DNA from: Arthrobacter sp. MYb213 | GTDB lineage: Bacteria > Actinomycetota > Actinomycetes > Actinomycetales > Micrococcaceae | DNA length: 64,000 bases | Assembly: GCF_002979915.1 (NCBI RefSeq) | Contig: NZ_PCQA01000007.1 | Location: 1-64,000, forward strand | Direction of reading: 5' to 3' | Shown here: one piece after another, positions 9,813-20,300 of the stretch | Layout: the number at the start of each line of letters is the position of its first letter | Numbering within the stretch: the stretch's first letter is position 1 | Translations under genes and position numbers: made by a program | Notes under the pieces: model-generated | Database searches by the model: none | What the model saw: only the letters and a program-made list of their open reading frames with translations | Told to the model about the DNA's origin: nothing

Positions 9813-11057
9813 TTAGACGGCCGCGGTCAGCAGCTGTGGCACGGCGGCGAGGAAGGTTTCGAGTTGTTCGCGGGTAATAATCAGTGGTGGGGCCAGGCGG
9901 ATGGTGCGCTCGTCGGTGGCGTTGACGATGAACCCGGCATCTAGCGCGGCGGAAACAAACTTCGGCGCGGCCGCCGTCTGCAATTCAAAGGCGGTCAGCA
10001 GACCGCGGCCACGCACGGTGCTAATCCCGTCGACCTCGGCCAGCGCGGTGCGTAACCAGTGACCGGTTTCGCGTACATGCTCCAGCAGATTTTCGTTTTC
10101 AATGGTGTGGATGACGGCCAGACCCGCGGCGCAGGCCACCGGGTTGCCACCAAAGGTGGTGCCGTGGTCCCCCGGGGTCAGCCAGCTGGTGTTTTCTTCC
10201 CCGAAGACGATCATCGCGCCGATCGGGAACCCGCCGCCCAGACCCTTAGCTAGGGTCATCACGTCCGGGAGCACCGGTGCGGAGGCAAAAAATTGTCCGG
10301 TGCGACCCATTCCGGTCTGCACCTCGTCAAAAACCAAGAGTGCACCGGCGTCCTTGGTGATCTCGCGGGCCGCGCGCAGGTACTCTGCGTCCAACTCGCG
10401 CACCCCTGCTTCACCCTGAATGGGTTCGATGAACACCGCCGCAACGGTTTCGTCGACCGCCTCACGTAGCGCCTGGATATCACCGGCCGGAATCCAGCTG
10501 ACATTATCTGGCAGCGGGGCGAAGGGTTCGCGGTACTTGGGCTTATAGGTCAGCGACAGCGCGCCAAGGGTGCGGCCGTGGAAGGAGTGTTCCAGGGCGA
10601 TCACCTTGGTGCGCGGGGTCTGTTCGGTTCCGACATTACGCCGGGTCAGCTTCAACGCAGCCTCGTTCGCCTCGGTGCCGGAGTTCGTGAAGAACACCTT
10701 GGACCCGGCCGGCGCGGCAGAAATTTCTAGTAGCTTCTCCGCCAGGGCAATCTGCGTTGGGGTGCTGAAAAAGTTCGACACATGCCCCAAGGTCGCCAAC
10801 TGACTGGTGATCACGCTGGTCAGCAGCGGGTTCGCGTGACCAAGGGTGTTCACCGCGATGCCGCCGAGCAGATCTAAGTACCGGTTGCCGTCGGCGTCCC
10901 AGACGTGGCAGCCGGCGCCACGCACCAAAACTCGTGAGGGGGTGCCAAAAACGCCGAGCAGCGACTTGCTGTAACGCTCGGTCAGCTCGGCGCCATGCAT
11001 CGAGGAGAGCTCATTGGCCTGATTCAGCGCACCACTTGGGTGCAATTCCTGACTCAC
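9813..11057 (-). CDS. argD: Acetylornithine aminotransferase
   Basis: PLP-dependent class III aminotransferase giving N-acetylornithine; it may also serve in lysine synthesis. The 414 residues include [12 protein letters not shown] and the PLP lysine in [14 protein letters not shown] near 268. The start is GTG at 11055-11057, overlapping the argB TGA as GTGA and preceded by AAGGA. The N-terminus is about 20 residues longer than many homologues, but the overlap and ribosome binding site support it. Confidence 0.96.
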   Translation of the reverse strand: MSQELHPSGALNQANELSSMHGAELTERYSKSLLGVFGTPSRVLVRGAGCHVWDADGNRYLDLLGGIAVNTLGHANPLLTSVITSQLATLGHVSNFFSTPTQIALAEKLLEISAAPAGSKVFFTNSGTEANEAALKLTRRNVGTEQTPRTKVIALEHSFHGRTLGALSLTYKPKYREPFAPLPDNVSWIPAGDIQALREAVDETVAAVFIEPIQGEAGVRELDAEYLRAAREITKDAGALLVFDEVQTGMGRTGQFFASAPVLPDVMTLAKGLGGGFPIGAMIVFGEENTSWLTPGDHGTTFGGNPVACAAGLAVIHTIENENLLEHVRETGHWLRTALAEVDGISTVRGRGLLTAFELQTAAAPKFVSAALDAGFIVNATDERTIRLAPPLIITREQLETFLAAVPQLLTAAV

Positions 11058-11980
11058 TTTGATTCCTTATCCTGGGGTACCACCTGGGTGCCAACCCCGG
11101 CGGTGGTGAAAATTTCGAGCAGCATCGAGTGCGCCTCGCGGCCGTCGACGATATGCGCCTGGGCCACTCCCTCGTCGACCGCCTTCAGGCAGGCCCCCAT
11201 CTTCGGGATCATGCCCGATTCCAGGGTCGGCAACATGGTGCGCAGCTCATCGTTGGTAATCGAGCTGATCAGCGAGGACTTGTCCGGCCACGCCGCGTAG
11301 AGACCCTCCACGTCGGTGAGGATGACCAGTTTGGCAGCGCCCAGCGCGGTGGCCAGCGCCGCGGCCGCGGTATCCGCGTTGACGTTGAGGATCGCGCCGG
11401 TAGGCTCCCCATCCGCATCAAATTCCGGGGCCACGGTGGAAATAACCGGGATCATCCCGGCGGAGACCAACGAGTCCACCTGATCGGTGCGCACCTTGAT
11501 CACCTCGCCGACCAAACCCAAATCAACGGGCAGCCCGTCGACGATGGTGCCGGTACGAACCGCTTGCAGCATCGCGCCGTCCTCCCCGGACATGCCCACC
11601 GAGTAGGGGCCATGCGAGTTGATTAGCCCCACCAGGTCACGTTGCACCTGGCCGGTGAGCACCATGCGTACCACATCCATCGCCTCGGGTGTGGTCACCC
11701 GCAGCCCACCACGAAATTCTGATTTGATGCCCAACGTGTCAAGCATCTTGTTGATCTGCGGTCCGCCACCGTGCACCACTACCGGGTTGATTCCGGCGTG
11801 ACGCAGGAACACGATGTCCTCGGCGAAGGCGCGGCGTAGCTGGTCGTTGACCATCGCGTTGCCACCGTATTTGATGACCATCGTGGTTCCGGCGAAACGT
11901 TGAATCCAGGGCAGCGCTTCGATGAGCGCTTCAGCCTTGGTGCGGGCTGCGCCGAGGTGACTTTGTTCGGTGTGCGGCAT
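11054..11980 (-). CDS. argB: Acetylglutamate kinase
   Basis: Phosphorylates N-acetylglutamate and is usually the arginine-inhibited step. The 308 residues show VIKYGGNAM (35-43, catalytic Lys 37) and VVHGGGPQI near 70-78. The stop overlaps the argD GTG; argJ ends 26 nt upstream. Confidence 0.96.
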   Translation of the reverse strand: MPHTEQSHLGAARTKAEALIEALPWIQRFAGTTMVIKYGGNAMVNDQLRRAFAEDIVFLRHAGINPVVVHGGGPQINKMLDTLGIKSEFRGGLRVTTPEAMDVVRMVLTGQVQRDLVGLINSHGPYSVGMSGEDGAMLQAVRTGTIVDGLPVDLGLVGEVIKVRTDQVDSLVSAGMIPVISTVAPEFDADGEPTGAILNVNADTAAAALATALGAAKLVILTDVEGLYAAWPDKSSLISSITNDELRTMLPTLESGMIPKMGACLKAVDEGVAQAHIVDGREAHSMLLEIFTTAGVGTQVVPQDKESK

Positions 11981-12006
11981 CGTGGCCGGGCTCCTAGGGT
12001 GCGTGC

Positions 12007-13206
12007 CTAGCTGGAGTAGGCGGAGTTTTCGTGGACGTAGTCGTGGGTCAGGTCGTTGGTCAAGATGGTGGCCTGTGCGGATCCGGCGTTCAGATCAATG
12101 TCGATCGAGACGTTGCGGTCCTCTAGCGAGACCAGCGAACGGTCCTCGCCGACACCACCGTTTTTGCAGACCATCACCGAGTTGATCGAGACGTTCAGTT
12201 CATCGGGTTCAAAGGCCGCACGCGTGGTGCCGACCTCGGAGAGCACCCGGCCCCAGTTCGGGTCCTTGCCGAAGATCGCGGTTTTCACCAGGTTCGAGCG
12301 GGAGACCGCGCGGGATACCTCTAGCGCGTCGGCCTCGGTAGCAGCATTAAAGGTCCGCACCGCAATGGTGTGCTGTGCACCCTCCGCGTCGTCGATGAGC
12401 TTGGCCGCCAATTCCTGGCACATATCTGCCAGTGCGGCGGTGAACTCTTCGGTGTCCGGGGTGATCCCGGAGGCGCCGGAGGACATCAGCAGCACCGTGT
12501 CGTTGGTGGACATGCAGCCATCTGAGTCTGCCCGATCAAAGCTGACCGCGGTGGCTGCGCGCAATGCCGCATCAAGCTGTGCGGCGTCGAGCACCGCATC
12601 AGTGGTCAGCACCACCAGCATCGTGGCCAGCGCCGGGGCGAGCATGCCCGCACCCTTCGCCATGCCGCCCAAGGTGTACCCGCCCACGGCGCGCGAGGCA
12701 ATTTTTGGCACGGTGTCGGTGGTCATGATGCCGGCCGCCGCCTGATCGGAGGCGTCCTGACCACCGGCGAGCGCGGTTGCTGCGTGATCCACCCCGGCCA
12801 GTAGCTTGTCCATCGGCAGTTGTTCGCCGATGAGCCCGGTGGAGGCTACTGCCACGTCACCGGAGGAAATGTTCAAAAGTCCGGCAACGTGCTCCGCGGT
12901 GCGGTGCGTGTTGGCAAAGCCTTCGGCTCCGGTGCAGGCGTTGGCGCCGCCGGAGTTCAACACGATCGCGTCCACTCGGCCGTCGGTGATCACCTGTTTG
13001 GACCAGTGCACCGGGGCTGCCGCCACGCGGTTGGCGGTGAAGACCGCGGCCGCCGTGTAGTTCGGGCCCTGGTTGGTCACCAGCACCACGTCGTTTTTGC
13101 CCGTGGATTTCAGGCCCGCTGGCACGCCTGCGGCGCTAAATCCTGCCGGTGCGGTGACTCCGGCTAGTTCGGCCTGCTCAAAGGTTGGGGTGTGGGTGAG
13201 GCTCAC
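12007..13206 (-). CDS. argJ: Bifunctional glutamate N-acetyltransferase / acetyltransferase ArgJ
   Basis: ArgJ recycles the acetyl group from N-acetylornithine to glutamate and, in bifunctional forms, also uses acetyl-CoA. The precursor self-cleaves before a threonine, seen here in [11 protein letters not shown] near residue 193. A longer frame is open upstream to 13404, but the real start is GTG at 13204-13206. That GTG overlaps the argC stop as GTGA and gives 399 residues, the normal length; the upstream 66 residues are arginine-rich and are a shadow of argC. Confidence 0.95.
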   Translation of the reverse strand: MSLTHTPTFEQAELAGVTAPAGFSAAGVPAGLKSTGKNDVVLVTNQGPNYTAAAVFTANRVAAAPVHWSKQVITDGRVDAIVLNSGGANACTGAEGFANTHRTAEHVAGLLNISSGDVAVASTGLIGEQLPMDKLLAGVDHAATALAGGQDASDQAAAGIMTTDTVPKIASRAVGGYTLGGMAKGAGMLAPALATMLVVLTTDAVLDAAQLDAALRAATAVSFDRADSDGCMSTNDTVLLMSSGASGITPDTEEFTAALADMCQELAAKLIDDAEGAQHTIAVRTFNAATEADALEVSRAVSRSNLVKTAIFGKDPNWGRVLSEVGTTRAAFEPDELNVSINSVMVCKNGGVGEDRSLVSLEDRNVSIDIDLNAGSAQATILTNDLTHDYVHENSAYSS

Positions 13207-14234
13207 GGTGCGACTCCTTGCATTAACAATCCGGTGGTTTCGGGTAGCCCGAGTGCGATGTTCATCGATTGCACGGCGGCGCCGGCGGTGCCCTTGGTGA
13301 GGTTGTCCAGCGCGGCGGTGACGATCACGCGTCCGGCGTGCTCGTCGAACGCTAATTGCATGTGCACGTGGTTTGAGGCTTGCACCGCGCCGGTGGTAGG
13401 CCACTGCCCCTCGGGCAATAGGTGCACAAATGGTTCGTTGGCGTAGGCCGATGCCCAGGCATCGCGCAATTGGTCGGCGCTAACCCCGGCCTTTACCAGT
13501 GCGGTGGCGGTGGTCAGGATGCCGCGCGGCATCGGCGCCAGCGTCGGGGTGAAGGACACGGTGACCGCCTCGCCGGCCAGCTTGGAAAGGCCCTGTTCCA
13601 TTTCGGGAATGTGGCGGTGCACGCCGCCGACCCCATAGGTGCTCATCGAGCCCATGGTTTCGCTGCCCAGCAGGTGGGTTTTGGCGCTTTTGCCTGCGCC
13701 GGAGGTGCCGGAGGCGGAAACGATGACTACGTCTTGTGGCTCAAGTAGCCCGGCGTGGTAACCCGGTGCCAGGGCTAGTTGGCCGCCGGTGGGGTAACAA
13801 CCGGGTACGGCGACGCGTTTGGCGCCGGCAAGTTTCTCGCGTGTACCGGGAAGTTCAGGCAGTCCGTAGGGCCAGGATCCGGCGTGTGGTGAGCCGTAGA
13901 ATTTTTCCCAGGCGCTCGCCGATTCCAGGCGGTGGTCCGCACCGGCGTCAATGACCAGGGTGGATTCGGGCAGGGCCGCTGCCACCGCTGCGCTCGCGCC
14001 GTGCGGTAGAGCCAGAAAGACCACGTCGTGTCCGGCGAGGTTTTCCACGGTGGTTTCCACCAGTACCCGATCGGCCAGGGAGTGCAGGTGCGGGGCGATG
14101 CCGCCTAGTCGCAATCCGGCTTGGGAATGCGCGGTGATCGCACCAATCTCTACCTCTGGGTGATTGGCTAAAATTCTAAGGACTTCGCCTCCGGCGTATC
14201 CGCTGGCGCCGGAGACAGCAACTGAAATCGTCAT
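13203..14234 (-). CDS. argC: N-acetyl-gamma-glutamyl-phosphate reductase
   Basis: NADPH-dependent reductase for the third step of arginine synthesis. The 343 residues include the N-terminal GASGYAGGE nucleotide-binding loop (9-17) and the catalytic cysteine in VPGCYPTG near 146. It is the first gene of the operon. A TAGAGT -10 box ends 6 nt before the ATG, so the transcript is probably leaderless, and two ARG-box-like palindromes overlap the promoter. Confidence 0.97.
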   Translation of the reverse strand: MTISVAVSGASGYAGGEVLRILANHPEVEIGAITAHSQAGLRLGGIAPHLHSLADRVLVETTVENLAGHDVVFLALPHGASAAVAAALPESTLVIDAGADHRLESASAWEKFYGSPHAGSWPYGLPELPGTREKLAGAKRVAVPGCYPTGGQLALAPGYHAGLLEPQDVVIVSASGTSGAGKSAKTHLLGSETMGSMSTYGVGGVHRHIPEMEQGLSKLAGEAVTVSFTPTLAPMPRGILTTATALVKAGVSADQLRDAWASAYANEPFVHLLPEGQWPTTGAVQASNHVHMQLAFDEHAGRVIVTAALDNLTKGTAGAAVQSMNIALGLPETTGLLMQGVAP

Positions 14235-14240
14235 GACCTC

Positions 14241-14281
14241 ACTCTACAACCGGTTATGCATCAAACCTAATAAATATGCAT
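14241..14281 (-). promoter_or_regulatory. argC promoter with paired ARG-box-like operators
   Basis: The -10 box is TAGAGT (14241-14246). Two ATGCAT-centred AT-rich palindromes at 14256-14261 and 14276-14281 have centres 20 bp apart, about two helical turns. That resembles the paired boxes bound by an ArgR hexamer. The nearer box lies in the -35/-10 spacer, so binding should repress. Repression is inferred. Confidence 0.55.
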
Positions 14282-14404
14282 AAATTGTTCGTCATTTCAT
14301 GCTAGCTCGGGGTTGTCGCTCATCGCACTCACACCCGCCACGCTTAGACTGGAAATAGGCAACGGCCAGCAACTGGCAAGGGACAAAGATTGGAAGCGCA
14401 TCGT

Positions 14405-15373
14405 ATGAATCAGCAGAGCATACTCGTCTCCCACGCAGGTGGACCCGAAGTGATGGAACTCGGTGTTACTCCCGTCCAGACCCCGGGCGAGGGCCAGGTC
14501 TTGGTGAAGATCGAAGCGATCGGCGTGAACTTCATCGAAACCTACCAACGCTCCGGCGTCTACGCGGTGGACTACCCCTTCACCCCGGGAACCGAATTTT
14601 CTGGCACCGTGACCGAGCTCGGCAAAAACGTGCGTCACCTGAAGGTCGGGGACCGTGTGGCGACCTCCAGCGGCACCAAGGGCTACGCGCAATTTGCGGT
14701 GGTCGACGAAAACCAACTGGGCAAGGTGCCTGACAACGTCGATCTGCGCCTCGCCGCCGCGCTGCCGTTGCAGGGCATGACCTCGCACTACCTGACGCAT
14801 TCGAGCTATCTGGTCCGTTCGGGCGACGTCATCCTCACCTACGCCGGCGCCGGCGGAGTGGGCCTATTACTGACGCAGATCCTGAAGATGAAGGGCGCGA
14901 CGGTGATCACCACCGCCTCCACCCAAGAAAAGAAGGACTTGGCGCGTGCCGCCGGAGCAGATTACGTGGTGGCTTACGACCAGGTCGAGGCCACCGTTGA
15001 CCAGGTCACCGACGGCCAGGGCGTGCATGCGGTCTACGACGGCATCGGCAAAGACACCTTCGACACTTCGCTGAAGGTACTCAAGCGTCGCGGCACACTT
15101 GCACTCTTTGGTGGAGCCAGCGGCCAGGTGCCACCCTTTGACCTACAGCGCTTAAACGCGGGTGGGTCCTTGACCGTCACCCGCCCGAAGCTCGCAGACT
15201 TCCTAGCCACCGACGAGGAACGCGCCTGGCGTTTTGGCGACGTGTTCGGCTGGGTGGCTTCCGGTGAGCTTGATATTCGGGTGGGCCAACAGTTCGCGCT
15301 CAAAGACGCGGACCAGGCGCATCGGGCCTTGGAATCGCGACAGACCACCGGCAAGGTGCTCCTTGTTCCCTAA
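14405..15373 (+). CDS. Zinc-free quinone oxidoreductase (MDR family)
   Basis: A 322-residue NADPH:quinone reductase-like member of the medium-chain dehydrogenase/reductase family. The N-terminal GroES-like part carries GVNFIETYQRSGVY near 42-55 and lacks the zinc-binding cysteines. The nucleotide loop AGAGGVGLLLTQ is near 146-157. The ATG at 14405 has GGAAG at 14391-14395; an in-frame TTG 15 nt upstream is less likely. It is transcribed divergently from argC and convergently with the DUF5129 gene. Confidence 0.9.
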   Translation: MNQQSILVSHAGGPEVMELGVTPVQTPGEGQVLVKIEAIGVNFIETYQRSGVYAVDYPFTPGTEFSGTVTELGKNVRHLKVGDRVATSSGTKGYAQFAVVDENQLGKVPDNVDLRLAAALPLQGMTSHYLTHSSYLVRSGDVILTYAGAGGVGLLLTQILKMKGATVITTASTQEKKDLARAAGADYVVAYDQVEATVDQVTDGQGVHAVYDGIGKDTFDTSLKVLKRRGTLALFGGASGQVPPFDLQRLNAGGSLTVTRPKLADFLATDEERAWRFGDVFGWVASGELDIRVGQQFALKDADQAHRALESRQTTGKVLLVP

Positions 15374-15415
15374 ACGCCTGACTCACGCGCCAAGGCACCC
15401 AATAGCACCACATAG

Positions 15416-15451
15416 CGAAGGCCTGTCACCGAATTTGGTGGCAGGCCTTCG
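15416..15451. terminator. Shared terminator, quinone reductase / DUF5129 gene
   Basis: Nearly perfect 15-nt inverted repeat (15416-15430 and 15437-15451) with a 6-nt loop between two convergent genes; likely bidirectional. Confidence 0.65.
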
Positions 15452-15480
15452 CCGTTGGTTTGATCAGTTGCGGGGCAACC

Positions 15481-17028
15481 TTAGAAGTGCGAGGAGCCTC
15501 CGGCGCCGGAGAAACTACCCCCACCGGAGTAGCCCTGAGAAACACCCGAAGCGCCACCGGATGAGCGTGAGCTATCCACCGAACTGACCGCTTGGCTATA
15601 CCCGGTGTTGTAGGAACCCACGGACCAATACATCGCCGCCGGGTAGCTGACATCCAAAATTGTGCCGACCGCGCGCGGACTTTGATTCGTTGCGTCATGG
15701 CGTGAGCGATTGAGCTCCGTGCGCATTTCTTCCTCCTCTTCCGGGCTCGTCGCATAGGTCAAGATTTGTGCGTTGGCCAAAGCATCAAGTTTTTCGGTCA
15801 GTTGCACACGCAAATCCGAAAGCGCATCAAGCGCGTCATCAACCGCAATACTTTCACCGCTCAGCTCATCGCCCAGGCGTTGCAACTGCGTACGGGCTTG
15901 AGCCGCGAAGGAATTTAGCGCGGCCGCGCTGGCTCGAACCTCTTCGCTGCTTGCCTGGTCGGTGACAAAATTCTCGGTCAGTTCGGGCAACGCATTGAGG
16001 TCTTCAAGTAGCGGGGCGATCTGCCTGCGCCAGGCAGCTTCCCAGTTCGCATCGCGGGTATAGAGCGATGCTGCATCGATGATCGCGTCGTCGGTCAAAT
16101 CCAGAGTTTGCGCGGTGGACAAGAAATCTTTAGCCCGCAGTACTCCGACACTGCGTGAACGCAGCTTTTTCGTCGCCGCCTCCAACTCTTGGCGCTCACT
16201 AAACACCGTGCGGTAATCGGCGCTGAAGTCGGAGAAGCGGCTAGCCAGTACGGTTGCGTGCGCGGCGTCGGCCGGGAGCGTGCGCGCTGCAAGCTCGGTA
16301 GTATCCAGGTCCAGCGTGACCCGGGTCAGGTGTTCGGTGCCCTCGGCGAGCGCTTGGCTAAAACGTGTGCGATTGTGTGCGCGTACCGCGGCGGTGATCC
16401 CCACCGTGCCCAGCGCCCCGAGTCCGCCAAGTCCCACGGTCCACCCCAGTGCCGGATGCTGATACCAAGGGCGATTCATGATTTTGGACCCGCGCTCGGC
16501 GACCGCGATCACCCCGTCAGACCAGCGCCCAGCGTTAAAATCCTCGTAGCCGGCCTCATGAATGGCCCCCATCTGCCCCTCGGAGACCTTACGATCCTCG
16601 CCGAAGTAGGTGCCGATCTGCCCGTCTCCTTGGCCCTCCACCGACAGGGTAATAATGAAGTAGCCATCGGCCCAGTAATCGCCATAGTCGTCGGGCTTAT
16701 CCGAAATCCATTCACGGTGGCTACTGCGCGCAAAATCTAGGGTGTTCGTGTTGATGTCATCGGAATATTCTCCGTTGCGCGAATATACGGCCACCTTGGT
16801 CGGCTCATTAAAGTCCAGACGTTCGATCGCGTCGCGCAATTTGTCCTCGTTGAGCACATTTGCGGTGTCATCAACGCTGATCGATTCCAGATTCTCCGGC
16901 TCGGCCGCGGCAGCATAGGCTCCGGGGATGATGCTGGCCATCAGCAACGTGGCGGCAAATCCTGCAGCCATGGTGCGACGGATCGGCCTCGCAACTTTGC
17001 TCAAGCCTGTTGGGTGGGGCTGATGCAT
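15481..17028 (-). CDS. Exported TPM-domain / DUF5129 protein
   Basis: From the ATG at 17026-17028 (GGAGG at 17037-17041) the product has 515 residues. It has an N-terminal signal peptide (about 18-42, ending near AYAAAAEP), then a TPM-like domain (about 45-185: TKVAVYSRNGEYSD and IITLSVEGQGDGQIGTYFG). One membrane helix follows near 195-215 (GWTVGLGGLGALGTVGITAAV), then a long helical region, and the tail is rich in Gly and Ser ending in SSHF. TPM proteins occur in envelope or membrane maintenance; the function here is unknown. It is divergent from the Pls-like synthetase gene. Confidence 0.75.
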   Translation of the reverse strand: MHQPHPTGLSKVARPIRRTMAAGFAATLLMASIIPGAYAAAAEPENLESISVDDTANVLNEDKLRDAIERLDFNEPTKVAVYSRNGEYSDDINTNTLDFARSSHREWISDKPDDYGDYWADGYFIITLSVEGQGDGQIGTYFGEDRKVSEGQMGAIHEAGYEDFNAGRWSDGVIAVAERGSKIMNRPWYQHPALGWTVGLGGLGALGTVGITAAVRAHNRTRFSQALAEGTEHLTRVTLDLDTTELAARTLPADAAHATVLASRFSDFSADYRTVFSERQELEAATKKLRSRSVGVLRAKDFLSTAQTLDLTDDAIIDAASLYTRDANWEAAWRRQIAPLLEDLNALPELTENFVTDQASSEEVRASAAALNSFAAQARTQLQRLGDELSGESIAVDDALDALSDLRVQLTEKLDALANAQILTYATSPEEEEEMRTELNRSRHDATNQSPRAVGTILDVSYPAAMYWSVGSYNTGYSQAVSSVDSSRSSGGASGVSQGYSGGGSFSGAGGSSHF

Positions 17029-17384
17029 GGAAAATTCCTCCAGAGGGGTGTCGAGATTTATTCCGATCGATGCGCTTATCATTTAGCCTACTAGGTGCTT
17101 ACGCCGCCGCGCATCCCCACCCAGCTGCGCGCACTGCCCCCACCGGGAAGAATTGAGCCGACCATGGTGAGTCCGCGCAGCGACACTAGTGTTGTGATCC
17201 ATACGACCAAAAGTGCCCAATGCTTCCCCGTGACCGCTTTCAGGGGCTTTAATAGGTGCAGGACGTCGCAACGTCCGATCCCCTCCAGGATCCATACCCC
17301 TTTTTTATGCGAGCCCGTATCCCCCACGAACTCGCAGCCCACTGGTGCACCCCACCCGTAGCGAAGGGACGGATCCGCCCGCTT
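17029..17384. other. Divergent DUF5129 / pls-like intergenic region
   Basis: 356 nt. The minus-strand ribosome binding site and promoter of the DUF5129 gene are at its left. On the plus strand there is a GGACGT/ACGTCC hairpin (17261-17276, CGCA loop), a GATCC/GGATC hairpin (17277-17292) and a T6 run (17301-17306). These could be a leader attenuator for the synthetase gene. A TTTAAT -10 candidate is at 17248-17253. Confidence 0.35.
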
Positions 17385-20300
17385 ATGGACTCCGTAGATA
17401 GTTCCACCCCCGAGAATTCGTCCATCTACCCGGCGCAGTTTCCGGCCGGTTCGCTGGCCCCAGCGCCACGGACGCTGATCGACATTGTGCAGGCCACCGC
17501 CAAGGCCCATCCCGACGCGCCGGCCATTGACGACGGCGCACGCATCGAAAGTTACGCCGAGCTGATCGACGAGGTTAAGACCAAGGCACTACGCCTACAT
17601 CAGTCGGGCCTCGGCGCCGGGGACCGGATCGGCGTGCGCGTCACCTCCGGGACCGCCGCGCTCTACGAATGGATCCTGGCGATCCTCTGGGTGGGTGCCG
17701 CCTACGTGCCGGTGGACGCCGACGATCCCGACGAGCGCGCCAAAACCGTGTTTGACGAGGCCCAAGTGGCCGGTTTCATCTCCGGCACCGATCAGCTGAC
17801 CGTGATCGACCCGAACCGTCCGGCCCCCTTCCGCAACCCACGCGCCCCACAACTTGGCGACGACGCGTGGATCATCTTCACTTCCGGCTCCACCGGCAAA
17901 CCCAAGGGTGTTGCGGTCACGCACCGCTCCGCGGCGGCCTTTGTGGACGCCGAGGCGCAAATGTTCTTACCCAACGACCCGCTGAACACTAGCGACCGGG
18001 TGCTTGCCGGACTATCGGTGGCCTTTGACGCCTCCTGCGAGGAAATGTGGATCGCCTGGCGCAACGGCTCCTGCCTGGTCCCGGCCCCGCGCGCCCTGGT
18101 CCGCAGCGGCATGGACTTAGGCCCCTGGCTGATCTCCCGTTCGATCACCGCGGTGTCCACCGTGCCCACATTGGCCGCGCTGTGGCCGGCCCAAGCACTA
18201 GATTCGGTACGTTTGTTGATCTTCGGCGGGGAGGCTTGCCCTCCAGAACTTGCCGCCCGTCTGGCCACCGACAGTCGCGAACTGTGGAACACCTACGGGC
18301 CGACCGAGGCGACCGTGGTAGCGTGCGGGGCCACCATGGACGGCAGCTTACCGGTGCGCATCGGATTGCCGCTGGCCGGCTGGGACCTGGCGGTAGTGGA
18401 CCCCGAAGGTATCCCGGTGCCCGAGGGTCAATCCGGTGAGCTGATCATTGGCGGCGTGGGACTGGCCCGCTACTTAGATCCGGATAAAGACGCAGAAAAG
18501 TATGCGCCGATGCCCACCCTGGGTTGGGAACGCGCTTACCGCTCAGGCGATATGGTGATCAACGACCCGCTGGGGTTGGTGTTCATCGGGCGCGTGGATG
18601 ACCAGGTGAAAATCGGCGGGCGACGCATTGAACTGGGCGAAATTGATGCCGCCCTCGCCTCACTAGAGAGTGTGTCCAGCGCCGCCGTCGCGGTACGCGA
18701 AACAAACACCGGCAACAAGATTTTGGTCGGCTATCTGGCTGCGGACCCGGACTACGACCTGAACGCGGCACGCACCGCACTGCTCGAAGATTTACCGGCG
18801 GCGATGGTGCCACTGCTCACTCTGGTGGAGACCATGCCGATGAAAACCAGTGGCAAGGTGGATCGTAATGCCTTGCCCTGGCCGTTGGCAGGCGCCGGCG
18901 AAGACACCGGCGAGCAACTGAGCGGCTTAGATACGACCGGGCAGTTTGTGGCAGATGCGTGGAAGGGTGCGTTAGGCGCGGCGGTATCCAGCGCGGACGC
19001 CGACTTCTTCGGCTCCGGCGGCGGATCGTTGTCTGCCGCGCAGTTGGTCTCCGCGTTGCGCTACCGCTACCCGGATCTGACCGTCGCCGAACTCTACGAC
19101 TATCCGCGCTTCGGCGCGCTGGTCACCTACCTTGGCGGTAAGCCGGTCAACGACGAGGTGATCGAACCTCGCATCGTTAAACGCACTAAACGCAGTACCC
19201 AGATCATCCAGTCGCTGCTGGCGGTGCCACTATTTATCCTTTCCGGGTTGCGCTGGTTCACCTACCTCATGCTGGGGCACTGGTTCTTGCTCAGCGTGGG
19301 AATTTTTGATGCGCCGCTGCCGATCCCGTGGTATTTGCTACTGGCCTCGTGGCTGATTTTTGTTACCCCGCCCGGGCGCATGTTGCTCTCGGTGGTAGCA
19401 GCGAAACTGCTGCTGCGTGGCCTGACACCGGGCACCTACCGACGCTCCGGGGCGATGCACCTGCGGCTCTGGTTGGCTCAACACATCGCTGACGTGGTCG
19501 ATCCGGTCTCGCTGGCCAGCGCACCACTGCTGCCCTGGTATGCGCGGATGCTCGGCGCGAACATCGACAAAACCGCTGCCGTGCACACCCTGCCACCGGT
19601 CACCGGAATGCTCACCGTGGGCCCCGGGGCGGCCCTAGAGCCCGAGGTTGATGTCTCCGGTTACTGGATCGACGGAGACCTGGTGCACGTCGGACACATC
19701 ACCGTGGGCGATTTCGCCTCCGTCGGCGCGCGTTCCACGCTGACTCCGGGCGCAATCGTTGCGCCGCACACCATTGTGGAAGCCGGCTCGGCGATCTACG
19801 GCGAAACCCGGGAAAACTCCCGCTATGCAGGCTCCCCGGCCACTCGTGCAGGGCGCGCTAAACCGCGCTGGCCCGAACAAGTTCCCGCTTACCGGGTGCT
19901 GCCGCGAGTACTCGGCGGAATCGGCTCGCTGGTGCTGAACCTGGCCCAGTGGATCCCCGTGGTCCTCGCGGTGCTCGCCGTGAGCCCGCTACTGGACGGT
20001 GACAAGTCGCTGAGCAACATTGGGCTGAGCTTCATTCCCGCCGTGTTGCTGGCGGCGCTGGTCTGGTTCTTCTCGATGATGTTGCTGGTCATTATTCAGG
20101 TGCGGCTCTTATCCATTGGGCTGCGTGAAGGTTGGCATCCGATCACCTCGCGGGTGGGCTGGCAGGCCTGGGCCACCGAACGCGTGCTCGATACCGCACG
20201 CGATGTGCTGTTCCCGCTCTACGCGTCGCTGTTCACCCCGATCTGGTTGCGCCTGCTCGGTGCGAAGGTCGGGCGCGATGTGGAAATTTCGACGGTACTG

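Noticed and set aside
13207-13404. N-terminal extension of ArgJ
   Set aside because: The 66 residues are a run of arginine-rich codons antiparallel to ArgJ-like start signals and overlap argC; the GTGA overlap with argC gives the proper ArgJ start.
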